Shown piece by piece: positions 11,992 to 21,400 of a DNA stretch of 26,208 nt. Numbering within the stretch: the stretch's first letter is position 1; each line of letters opens with the position of its first letter. Source of the stretch: Candidatus Campbellbacteria bacterium CG22_combo_CG10-13_8_21_14_all_36_13 (GTDB lineage Bacteria; Patescibacteriota; Minisyncoccia; Phycocordibacterales; PCTT01); NCBI GenBank assembly GCA_002771585.1, contig PCTT01000006.1:1-26208 (forward strand). The letters run 5' to 3'. The translations under genes were made by a program, and so were the position numbers. The notes below the pieces were generated by a model. It ran no database searches, was not told the DNA's origin, and saw nothing but the letters and a program-made list of their open reading frames with translations.

Positions 11992-12456
11992 ATGGAAGAG
12001 CACAACAACAAAAATTTATTTATCGCGGTAGGAGTATTGCTACTAATCGTATTAGTATACTTTCTATTTTTTAGTGGAGGGTTGAAATCTAACAGTAATA
12101 TTTCAATGAACAAAATTGATATTGCTGGGGCCAAAACAGATGCAGACAAACTTCCTGGGGCTTTTCCAACAAATACACCAGTAGAGCTTTCAAATATTAC
12201 AGAAAGTTATTCCACAGAATATAAAGATGACGGTTTTATTCAAAACTCGCTCTCATATACAAGCCAAAAGTCATTGGGAGATATTTACAGTGAGTATGAG
12301 AAATTTATGGAAGAGAATGGATATGAAATTTCAAACTCCATTCTTGATGTTGATTTTGCTTCTCTAGAAGGAACCATAGACGGAGATGATTTGTCGATTG
12401 TTGTGGAGGATTCAAATGGGACAAGAACAGTTAGTGCTTCATACTTAGATAGATAA
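11992..12456 (+). CDS. Small membrane-anchored protein, paralogue 2, partner of giant 1
   Basis: 154 residues. Cytoplasmic MEEHNNKN, membrane segment about 8-28 (LFIAVGVLLLIVLVYFLFF), then an external domain: LPGAFPTNTPVELSNITESY (about 54-73), STEYKDDGFIQNSLSYTSQK, SEYEKFMEENGYEIS and the end VSASYLDR. Nearly every motif is shared with the protein at 17919, including the first residues MEEHNNK and the last YLDR. The giant gene begins 2 bases after its stop, so translation is almost certainly coupled. The fixed pairing suggests that it anchors, exports or guides the giant protein; that is inference. There is no recognisable Shine-Dalgarno in the AT-rich leader (TTTTAATTAAAAAAC). Confidence 0.8.
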   Translation: MEEHNNKNLFIAVGVLLLIVLVYFLFFSGGLKSNSNISMNKIDIAGAKTDADKLPGAFPTNTPVELSNITESYSTEYKDDGFIQNSLSYTSQKSLGDIYSEYEKFMEENGYEISNSILDVDFASLEGTIDGDDLSIVVEDSNGTRTVSASYLDR

Positions 12457-12458
12457 TT

Positions 12459-15400
12459 ATGAGAGAATTTATGAAAAATAAAAAAAATATTTTTTTAACA
12501 TCAGTATTTGTTTTAGTATTTATTCTCGGACTTTTTTTTGTAAACAACTATGTAAGCGCTAGGACAGTTCCGTGTTATGATCAGTTTGCGAATGGCGTTC
12601 CTGTATGCCCACCTGATACAGCTATCCCTCCACAAGATGGGCCCGGAGAAGTGCCAAGATCCCCATCTGCGTGGTTTGATGTAGGTGGTAATCCTCAAAC
12701 ACTTAGTGTTAATCCTGGTGCGAACGTTAGGTTTAAAATAGGAGATCAATTTTCAAGACCCACATTTAAATATCAATATCCGCACTTTACCGAGCCTGTA
12801 ACAGGTGTATATAACGGCAATACTTACACAATGACTGCTGATTGGGCAAATAGTATTGTTCGATACTGTGGTCTTGCATATATTACAGATGCTATATTTT
12901 CTTATAATACTAGCTGGGGATCAGGAAGTGGCTGGGGTTATGGTAAACGTTGGTGGGAATATTCTCAAGGAGATACAATTCAGCAATCTTATACAATCAC
13001 AGCACCTACAACCCCGGGATCTTATACAATAACGGGCAAGACCGCTTATTATAGGTTTGGAGATTTCACTACTGAGCCACAAAATTGTTTTGAAGATAGT
13101 CATATTTGGCTTTTTATAATGCCACCGTCTTTGAATAGACAGGCAGAAATGTCTGCATCTAACATTAACCTTAATGTTAGACCATTTGCACCCACAAATC
13201 CCACAGCAACCGCTGGAACTTGTGGTGCTGAGCCCAATAAAATAAATCTTTCTTGGTCTGCATCAAGCGGTGCTGATAGTTATAGTGTTTTAAGGAGTAC
13301 ATCTTCAGGGGGTGATTATAATCAAATAGCTTCAGGCATTAACACGAATACATATCAGGACACAGGCCTTACTGCAAATAGTACTTATTACTATAAGATT
13401 GTTGCAGTTGATGCTACAGGAGGGTCATCACAAGGTTCTATAGAAGTTCACGCTACGGCTCTGGGTTCTTGTGCGTCATTACCAGTTCCAGTATGTGTAA
13501 ACGACACGGTTGCTGATATTAATGAGGGGTCTGGCCAACAAACACATTATGTTTTATCTAACGATACAGGCTACCCTGATGCCAGTGATAAATGGGTTCA
13601 GACGCACGATACTTCTGGAAACGTTTTGGGCTGTAGAAATCTATCGCCATCTAATGCGGGTGCTGTAACTTATTTAAACGACGGTGCTAGTTGTGGATTT
13701 ACGCCATCTTCAAGTGTTTCTTCCGACACACCCTATACATATGAATATACAATAGGTGGTCCTAATGGGGTTGGTAACGTGTGTACAGTAAGTGGTATTG
13801 TAAAAGATGTACCTGATGATGTACCCGTTGTTGTACCACCAACTCCGTCAGGAACTATTCTAGTAAAAAATATTACCCCGAGCACACCATCCGTTCCTTC
13901 TATTAATTTTACTTTAACTGGTCCAGACTCATCTTCTCCTATAACTGCGACAAGAAGGTCTGGTGGTACTGCAACTTACTCTGGTCTTGCGGTGGGGGAT
14001 TACACAATATCTCTCGCTGATCCAGGGTCCTTGTTCACATATACTCTAACACCGTCATACACACAAACTCTTACGGATGGGGGTACGATAACATATAATT
14101 TGTTGCGCTCGCTTATACCGAATTGTTCTATTCGAATAGATGCAGAAAGGTGGGTTGGTGATACCTCTACAGAGGTTACAAGTAATCCCGGAAGTATTGT
14201 GGACGTAAATTGGAGCTCAAGTGACGTTATAGGAAATCTTACAAGAAGCTGGAATACTAGCGGAACAGTATCTTCAAATTATTCAGAGAGGTTGAGTGCG
14301 CCAGCTACTGTTGGTACTTACACATATACTTTATCTGGTGTTGGTGCCAATGGTAATACTTGTACATCAAATGAATTTAAGATAATTATTCCTACGCAGA
14401 CGTGTGACATGGTTGTTACCTCAAATAAGACAACTACATTCACAATAGATGGTATAAGTGGAACAAAAGATATTACAGCAAATACTCCAACCACAATTAC
14501 TATTCCTGGAGATGGTTTAGCAACTAGGGGAATAACACCAGGGAGTGTTTTTGGATATTCTGGTTCTGCATATAAAACAAGCGATGGTGACCCAACACCA
14601 ACTTGTCCCAAGGGGGGATCTGTCTTGATGACAATAAAATATCAAGTCCTATCACCAACGTGTAATTTCACAGGGACGACAAGCTCTGTTCAGGCAGGGG
14701 GGGCTATGACAGTTAAATGGGATTCCTCAAACATATCGAGCTCCCTTAGTGCATCAACAATTCCATCTTGGACTGGTTGGTCTGGAGGAAAACTTGCTAG
14801 TGGTGAAAGTACAATAAATGCACCAAGAACTACTGGTACGTATAAACTTCAATTGAGTGGAACTCATCCAGATGGCACCACAGGATCTTGTAGTATAGAT
14901 GTTGTTGTTACACCAACTCCACCAACCACGGCCGTTGCACAAGTAATATCAAATATGCCAAATACGACATATCGTTTTGAAGATTCATATTACCCATCAA
15001 AACCAGCAATATCTTCTGGCACAACGGGAGAGGCTGGCGTTGCTACAGATATTACATTTACACCCGATAATTTTGTAGAACCTTTCTTTGTTGTTCCTGG
15101 AACAAAAACTGACTATGAGGTTTCCGTTTCTCCGGATGGTCAGGATATTGAAATCGGTGAAACCAAATCATACTCGGTTACCTATTCCACAATTCTTGGT
15201 GAATTAAAAGTCACATCAAATTTGGCTAATACAGATTTTACTATAAATAATTACAATACAATAAGAAATTTTGACGGCAACGGAAGGATTACTAGTGCAA
15301 ACGGCACAAATACATATACCACCGTTCCTGGAGTTAGTGGTACCACATATACAGTTACGCCAGTGGCAAAGGGCGGATATACGGTATCTGTTACTGGTCC

Positions 15401-17753
15401 GACAAAAGTAAACAGGGGTGAAAGCAAGACGTTTGCTATTACTTATACTGCTTTAAATTCACCAACAGTAAATATCACATCGCCTTCTGATGGTGCGACA
15501 TATACGACCGGAAATAATATAACAATCACGGCTACAGCAAGTGATTCAGATGGCACCGTCTCGAATGTTAAATTCTACAGAGGCGGCACAACACTGATAG
15601 GTACAGGCGTTCTGTCTGGTGGAGTGTATTCATATACATGGGATAATGTTCCATCTGGAAACTATTCAATTACTGCGGTTGCAACTGATAATGATTCAAG
15701 GACAGGCACATCTGGCGCGATTGGTGTGGTTGTTAGTAGTTTACCAACAGCGACAATATCTGTAACTTCAAATGAAGATACTACATATAGAATTGCAAAA
15801 ATTGCTAATAGTGACGTGTCCATTTCAGCAGATGACACTGATTCTTATAATGTGACGTTGCCAGTATCTGGTTCTGATATATATAGTATTAGTAACGTCC
15901 CAAATATTCTCGGATATACTAGAAGTATAGTAGCAAAAGAGGATGGAACTGTTGTTGGAAGTACTGACACATCAGGGACTTTACAAGTGACAGTAAGAGC
16001 TGGGAAAACAGTTAGTTTTGAGATAGTTTATACACAGGGCTTTGCAATTAATCCAGATACTGCAACAGTAGAAGAGGGGGCCACAGTAGATATAGATGTG
16101 TTAGCAAACGATAGTCCAGCTCCTGGTGGCACACTTGTGTTGGATAATAGAAATTCTCCGCCTGATCCGAACGCTTGTAATAAACTTAATCCGTCATACG
16201 GGACAGTTACATCTGTAGGTAACCAATGTAGATATACAGCAAATACTAATACTGGAGGTAACACAGATACGATCAGATATAGAGCAACTGATGGTACTTA
16301 TGCTAATGAAGCTAATGTTGTTATCGATATTGTTAATTCTGGTAACAACTCACCAGTCATTACACTTGTTGGTCCAAATCCTATGACACTAACAGTCGGT
16401 GATACTTATACAGAACCAGGTTACACTGCGAACGACGCAGAAGACGGAGTTATAACAGGATCAGTTGTTGTTGATAGTGGTGGTTTGAACACATCTGTCT
16501 CGGGATCATATACAATCACATATACTGTTGCTGACTCATCGGGGCTAACTGACACAAAAACAAGGTCTGTTGTTGTTAATGAACCAGGAGTTTATACTGC
16601 AAATATAGAAGTGACTTCAAATATGGATGCTACAGAATTTAGAATTAGTAACTATAACTACATTACAGGACTTGGTGATCTGGGTAGGGGTACTGTTGTG
16701 AATAAAGGAGACGTTAATTCTTATATCGCAGAGGTTCCAGAAACTGGCGGAAGATCTTTTATGATTTTTGGTGTTTCGTCAGCCCCATCTGGTTTTACAA
16801 GAGATATAGTTGCAAAAGTAAATGGTTCTCCTGTGTCCGGGAATGCTGGGACTCTAACACCCGGTGACACTCTTAGATTTGAGATAACCTATACCGCTAT
16901 TAGTGGCGCAAGAGCAGACTTAAATGCTGATCCTATATCTGTTTCATCTGGCGATTCTTCTACACTCACATGGTCTTCTTCAGGTGCGGCTGTGTGTGTG
17001 GGTACAGGATTTGACACAGAAAACAAGACATCTGGAAGTGTGTCGACAGGGTCAATAACCGCGGACACAACATATTCAATCAATTGTAGTGGGGCTACAG
17101 ACTCAGTAATAGTTACTGTCTCCGGTGACGGTGGAGGAGGGGGCTCAGGTGCTGTTGCGATAAATGAATTTAGAGTTAACCCAAATACTGTTAATACTGG
17201 AGAGAAAACAAATATAAGTTGGAGTGCAACAAATGCAGATGAGTGTCATTCAACATCTGGCCCATGGAATCTTTCTGGGGGAACTTCTTCTGGATCAAAA
17301 AAGAGCAAAATAATAAATAGAGATAGTACTCTAGGTATAGAATGTTCTGGGACGGGTGGGTCTGCTAGCGCAACAGCTGATGTATATATTTATGAGCCTA
17401 CGTTTCGACTGATAAGAACAGGTAAAGAACTATATTTTAGTGGCATCACAGGTCTTTCTAGTACAACAACCATAAAGATTATTCCAGAGCATGGCTTCTT
17501 GGGCGACATATCGCTCAGCGTGGTTAGCGCAAGTCCAGAATTAAATGGCTCAAAATATTTATTCTCCACAAGTACTGTAAGATCGCTTAGTGATTATAGT
17601 GTTGGTACAGAATTACAGGTTAATATACTTAAATCAATAAAAACAAGACTATATACAGTAACAGTTCAGGCTGTTGGCGGCGGTTTGACAAGAGAGATAA
17701 ATATTCCTTTCAATCTAGATAATCTAGAAGACAGAAGTATTGAAGAATTCTAA
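12459..17753 (+). CDS. Giant secreted multi-domain surface protein (giant 1)
   Basis: 1764 residues. Start ATG 12459; ATG 12471, preceded by GAGAGA, is equally possible. A Sec signal peptide ends near VSA (about residue 34). Then, by eye: a unique N-terminal region to about 240; fibronectin-III-like about 246-334 (INLSWSASSGADSYSVLR); a cadherin/Ig-like domain 342-449 also found in giant 2 (EGSGQQTHYVLSNDTG); a prealbumin-like domain 464-549; Ig-like domains with WSS and paired Cys (554-644, 731-819, 1482-1555, 1562-1645); five 'VTSN' domains (about 646-730, 823-910, 911-999, 1097-1193, 1378-1479); a Big-type domain 1000-1094; a cadherin-like 1193-1294; a DUF5011-like 1297-1375; and a C-terminal domain shared with giant 2 (1646-1764). 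No LPXTG and no C-terminal membrane anchor. Likely adhesin or surface-layer component; ligand unknown. Confidence 0.85.
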   Translation: MREFMKNKKNIFLTSVFVLVFILGLFFVNNYVSARTVPCYDQFANGVPVCPPDTAIPPQDGPGEVPRSPSAWFDVGGNPQTLSVNPGANVRFKIGDQFSRPTFKYQYPHFTEPVTGVYNGNTYTMTADWANSIVRYCGLAYITDAIFSYNTSWGSGSGWGYGKRWWEYSQGDTIQQSYTITAPTTPGSYTITGKTAYYRFGDFTTEPQNCFEDSHIWLFIMPPSLNRQAEMSASNINLNVRPFAPTNPTATAGTCGAEPNKINLSWSASSGADSYSVLRSTSSGGDYNQIASGINTNTYQDTGLTANSTYYYKIVAVDATGGSSQGSIEVHATALGSCASLPVPVCVNDTVADINEGSGQQTHYVLSNDTGYPDASDKWVQTHDTSGNVLGCRNLSPSNAGAVTYLNDGASCGFTPSSSVSSDTPYTYEYTIGGPNGVGNVCTVSGIVKDVPDDVPVVVPPTPSGTILVKNITPSTPSVPSINFTLTGPDSSSPITATRRSGGTATYSGLAVGDYTISLADPGSLFTYTLTPSYTQTLTDGGTITYNLLRSLIPNCSIRIDAERWVGDTSTEVTSNPGSIVDVNWSSSDVIGNLTRSWNTSGTVSSNYSERLSAPATVGTYTYTLSGVGANGNTCTSNEFKIIIPTQTCDMVVTSNKTTTFTIDGISGTKDITANTPTTITIPGDGLATRGITPGSVFGYSGSAYKTSDGDPTPTCPKGGSVLMTIKYQVLSPTCNFTGTTSSVQAGGAMTVKWDSSNISSSLSASTIPSWTGWSGGKLASGESTINAPRTTGTYKLQLSGTHPDGTTGSCSIDVVVTPTPPTTAVAQVISNMPNTTYRFEDSYYPSKPAISSGTTGEAGVATDITFTPDNFVEPFFVVPGTKTDYEVSVSPDGQDIEIGETKSYSVTYSTILGELKVTSNLANTDFTINNYNTIRNFDGNGRITSANGTNTYTTVPGVSGTTYTVTPVAKGGYTVSVTGPTKVNRGESKTFAITYTALNSPTVNITSPSDGATYTTGNNITITATASDSDGTVSNVKFYRGGTTLIGTGVLSGGVYSYTWDNVPSGNYSITAVATDNDSRTGTSGAIGVVVSSLPTATISVTSNEDTTYRIAKIANSDVSISADDTDSYNVTLPVSGSDIYSISNVPNILGYTRSIVAKEDGTVVGSTDTSGTLQVTVRAGKTVSFEIVYTQGFAINPDTATVEEGATVDIDVLANDSPAPGGTLVLDNRNSPPDPNACNKLNPSYGTVTSVGNQCRYTANTNTGGNTDTIRYRATDGTYANEANVVIDIVNSGNNSPVITLVGPNPMTLTVGDTYTEPGYTANDAEDGVITGSVVVDSGGLNTSVSGSYTITYTVADSSGLTDTKTRSVVVNEPGVYTANIEVTSNMDATEFRISNYNYITGLGDLGRGTVVNKGDVNSYIAEVPETGGRSFMIFGVSSAPSGFTRDIVAKVNGSPVSGNAGTLTPGDTLRFEITYTAISGARADLNADPISVSSGDSSTLTWSSSGAAVCVGTGFDTENKTSGSVSTGSITADTTYSINCSGATDSVIVTVSGDGGGGGSGAVAINEFRVNPNTVNTGEKTNISWSATNADECHSTSGPWNLSGGTSSGSKKSKIINRDSTLGIECSGTGGSASATADVYIYEPTFRLIRTGKELYFSGITGLSSTTTIKIIPEHGFLGDISLSVVSASPELNGSKYLFSTSTVRSLSDYSVGTELQVNILKSIKTRLYTVTVQAVGGGLTREINIPFNLDNLEDRSIEEF

Positions 17754-17772
17754 AAACTTATAAAAAATAAAA

Positions 17773-17797
17773 ACATCCCCGACCTATGTCGGGGTGT
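17773..17797 (+). terminator. Intrinsic terminator after giant 1
   Basis: CCCCGAC (17777-17783) pairs with GTCGGGG (17788-17794), extended by ACA/TGT past a bulged T, then a run of T to 17802. It lies 19 bases after the stop and separates the two modules. Confidence 0.85.
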
Positions 17798-17843
17798 TTT
17801 TTAAAAACTAATACACACGCTCCTGTGTTTGTTTACATAGAAT

Positions 17844-17873
17844 TTGTTATTATTAAAGTAATACAAATATAAG
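17844..17873 (+). promoter_or_regulatory. Possible promoter of the second module
   Basis: TTGTTA (17844-17849), 18-bp spacer, TATAAG (17868-17873), 45 bases before the ATG at 17919. Other AT-rich choices exist nearby. Confidence 0.35.
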
Positions 17874-17918
17874 AAATTTGTTTCTACAAATAGTATTAAT
17901 AGTTTTAATTTTAAAAAC

Positions 17919-18425
17919 ATGGAAGAACATAACAACAAGACGATTTTTATAACTTTGGGTGTAGTCGTGGCATTAATTGTCTTTTATTTTTTTATTGCAA
18001 AAAATACCCAAATAGATACAACACAAGAAGACCAACAACAAGAACAGCAAGATGTTAATGATGTGGAGATATCATTAAATCAGGTTGATGTTGAAAACGT
18101 AGAAAATGAAGCAGACAAACTACCAGAAGGATTTCCAACAGATATTCCGGTTGAGCTTTCAAATATAACGGAAAGTTATTCAACAGATTATAAAGATGCT
18201 GGATTTGTGCAAAAATCCTTGGTATATACGAGCGAAAAGGGTGTTGCATGGCTATTTTCTGAGTATGAGAAATTTATGAAAGATAATGGGTATGAGATTA
18301 CTGATTCTACAACAGATGATGGATATGCTTATTTATATGGATCAAAAGAAGGTGATGACTTATCTCTTGTATTTGAAGGGGCAGACGGATCAACCATTGT
18401 GAGTGTGACTTATTTAGATAGGTAA
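17919..18425 (+). CDS. Small membrane-anchored protein, paralogue 3, partner of giant 2
   Basis: 168 residues. MEEHNNKT, membrane segment about 8-26 (IFITLGVVVALIVFYFFIA), a Gln/Asp-rich linker (TQEDQQQEQQDVNDVE, about 35-50) absent from paralogue 2, then the common external domain: LPEGFPTDIPVELSNITESY (about 68-87), STDYKDAGFVQKSLVYTSEK, SEYEKFMKDNGYEIT and VSVTYLDR at the end. The leader (TTTTAATTTTAAAAACATGG) also resembles that of paralogue 2, so the duplication took in upstream sequence. The giant gene starts 10 bases downstream. It is the same two-gene module as at 11992-17753, with its own terminator in front and probably its own promoter. Confidence 0.82.
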   Translation: MEEHNNKTIFITLGVVVALIVFYFFIAKNTQIDTTQEDQQQEQQDVNDVEISLNQVDVENVENEADKLPEGFPTDIPVELSNITESYSTDYKDAGFVQKSLVYTSEKGVAWLFSEYEKFMKDNGYEITDSTTDDGYAYLYGSKEGDDLSLVFEGADGSTIVSVTYLDR

Positions 18426-18435
18426 TTATTTTTAG

Positions 18436-21400
18436 ATGAGAGGAAAATACCGAATATTTATAATTCTATTTACATTGCTTGTTGCGGGAGCTGGTTTTTT
18501 CTTTGTAAACACAAATATCGCCAATGCTTTAACACCAGGAACTGTAGGTAACTACTCTTGTCCCGGTGCTGATTATTGTACAACAAGCTACGAAACTGGT
18601 GCACCCCAGAGTCCACAGTTAAGAGTTGCTGTTAGTTGTTCTGGTTCTTCTCTTGAAGCAACCCTTGAATTTGGTTTATATGCTTCATATACATCAAGAT
18701 ATTATATATATAAAGATGGAGGTTACCTTTCCCAAGGTAACCTAAGTTACTATAATTCAGCGACTTTTGGTCCCACCGGTATATCTTTTGGTTCGCCTCA
18801 CACATTTAATTATAGAGCATATTGTGATGGTTCTAGTACAGACCCCCCGATTTGTTATTGGGCGACCAGACAACTTGCGAGCCTTTCACTTACAGTTCCG
18901 GCCTTTTCGTCGTCTGTTTGTTCTACAGCGTCTGTGCCAACCGTTACAACAAACTCAATATCATCTATTTTACAAAATACATCAACAGGGGGCGGTAATG
19001 TGACATCTGCTGGAGGAGCGTCTGTTACAGCAAGGGGATTGGTTTGGAATACGACACAAAATCCAACACTAGCTGACCCATATGGTTCAACATCAAATGG
19101 ATCTGGAACTGGTGCATTTACTGGGTATTTAACAGGACTGTCTCCAGGCACAACTTATTATGTTCGTGCTTATGCAACCAATTCTGCAGGAACAGGATAT
19201 GGTAGCCAAGTATCATTTACAACACTTTCAGCGCCTGTTTGTGTGAACGACAGCACAGGTGATGTTTTAGAAGGATCAACTCAACAGGTACACTATGTCT
19301 TAAACAATGATACTGGGGCGCCAAATTCTTGGGATAAGTGGGTGGATGTAAATGCTGGTGGTTGTTATGGTCTGTCCCCTTCATCTGCTGGAACAGTAAC
19401 GGTTTTAAACGCTGGGGCTCGTTGTGGTTTTACACCTTCTTCTAATGTTTCATCTGACACACCTTTTTCATATCAATATCGGATAGGAAGTCCAAATGGA
19501 CTCGGGAATATCTGTACTGTAAGTGGTACCGTCAAAAATAAAGTGCCTCCCAGCGATGTATACTCAGCTGGCAATGTTTCTTGTGTAAATTATTCTCCAC
19601 AAGCAAGTTTGTCTTGGAACCCATCGACAACGGGTACATCACCAATTAGTTATAGGGTTTATGAAGCAACTGGAGCAGAACATAATTCAAATAGCTATAG
19701 ATTGGTTCAGGATAGTACATCAACAAGCTTTACAAGTGGAAGTCTGAATTCTGGAGGGTTATATTATTATAGGGTTCAATCGTACAACTCTGTAGGATCA
19801 GGTAATGCGATACAGACAAGGAATACAGCCACTAATGCTTATGAATTTTATGCCCCAAATTGTGGAATTACAGTCTCAACAAGTGCGGGAGCAGGAGGAT
19901 CTATTAGCCCGACTTCCGCAAGTGTTAATTACAACAGCACAGCTTCGTTCACAGTTTCACCAAACTATTATCATATAATCAGCTCAGTCTCTGGTTGTGG
20001 AGGAACTCTTTCTGGGACAACGTATACAACAGGAGCAATTACTGGAGCTTGTACTGTCTCTGCGACGTTTACACCAACAGCAACAGTAAGTGTCACTTCT
20101 AATAGAAATATTACATATACAATATCACCTAGCGTAGGATCAAGCTCAGTAACCGCAAACCAAACCAGCTCTCATCAAGTAACAATACCAGCAGGAAGTG
20201 GCTCATACACAATTAGCAATCTTCCAGCTGCTGGTGCAGGAGAAACAAGGACGGTAACAGCGACAATTGGAGGATCTACAGTAGGAAGCACATCCGGAAC
20301 AGTCACAACAGGCCAGACACTATTGTTTACTGTAAATTACTCTACAAACTCTTACACTTACTCATTCAACTCCAACGGAGGAACTCCAAACTACCCATCA
20401 GTAACTCAAGCATACAATTCACAAGTAAATAATCCCGGAACTCCATCAAGAACTTGTTACAACTTTACCGGTTGGTCACCTTCACTTCCAAGATCAATGC
20501 CAGTTGGCGGAGGAAGCTCTACAGCAGGGTGGAGTATCTATTCAACCACAATCACATTTAATTCAAATGGAGGCTCGGCAGTATCACCAATAACTCAAAA
20601 TTGTGGTTCTGCTCTTACTCCACCTACAAACCCAACACGAACTGGTTACACGTTTACTGGTTGGTCTCCATCTCTACCGTCAACAATGCCAACAAGTAAC
20701 ATGAGTGTGACAGCTGGATGGAGCAATAACGCATACACACTAACCATAAATCCAGGTTCTTGTACGATATCAGGAACACCAAGAACAACAACAGGTTCTG
20801 TTGCTTATGGTTCTTCTATATCTCTATCAGCATCCGCACCAACAGGCTATACATTCACGGGTTGGTCTGGAGGTTCTTGTAGTGGTACAGGAACATGTAG
20901 TTTCACAATGCCAGCAGCAAATGCAACGGTAACGGCCACATGTATACCAAACAACTATACCTATTACTTTAACTCAAATGGTGGATCACCAGTACCATCA
21001 AAAACTCAAGCATACGGCTCTGCACTAACAAACCCTACACCACCAACAAAAACAGGCTATACATTCACAGGTTGGTCTCCTGCTGTTCCATCGACGATGC
21101 CACTTAATGGAGGAAGCTCTACAGCTGGATGGAGTATTAATTCGTATACCGTAACACCTAGCACAGGAACAGGAGGAACAGTAACACCAAATACAGCACA
21201 ATCTGTAACATATGGCTCAACTAAAGCATTCACAGTGTCTGCAAACACCGGTTATACAAAATCAAATACAGTGGGTGGTACGTGTCCATCTGGATCATGG
21301 AGCGGTAATACATATACCACAGGAGCAATTACATCAAACTGCACAGTGTCATTTGCGTTTACACTAAACTCCTATACAGTCTCAACAAGTGCCGGCCCTG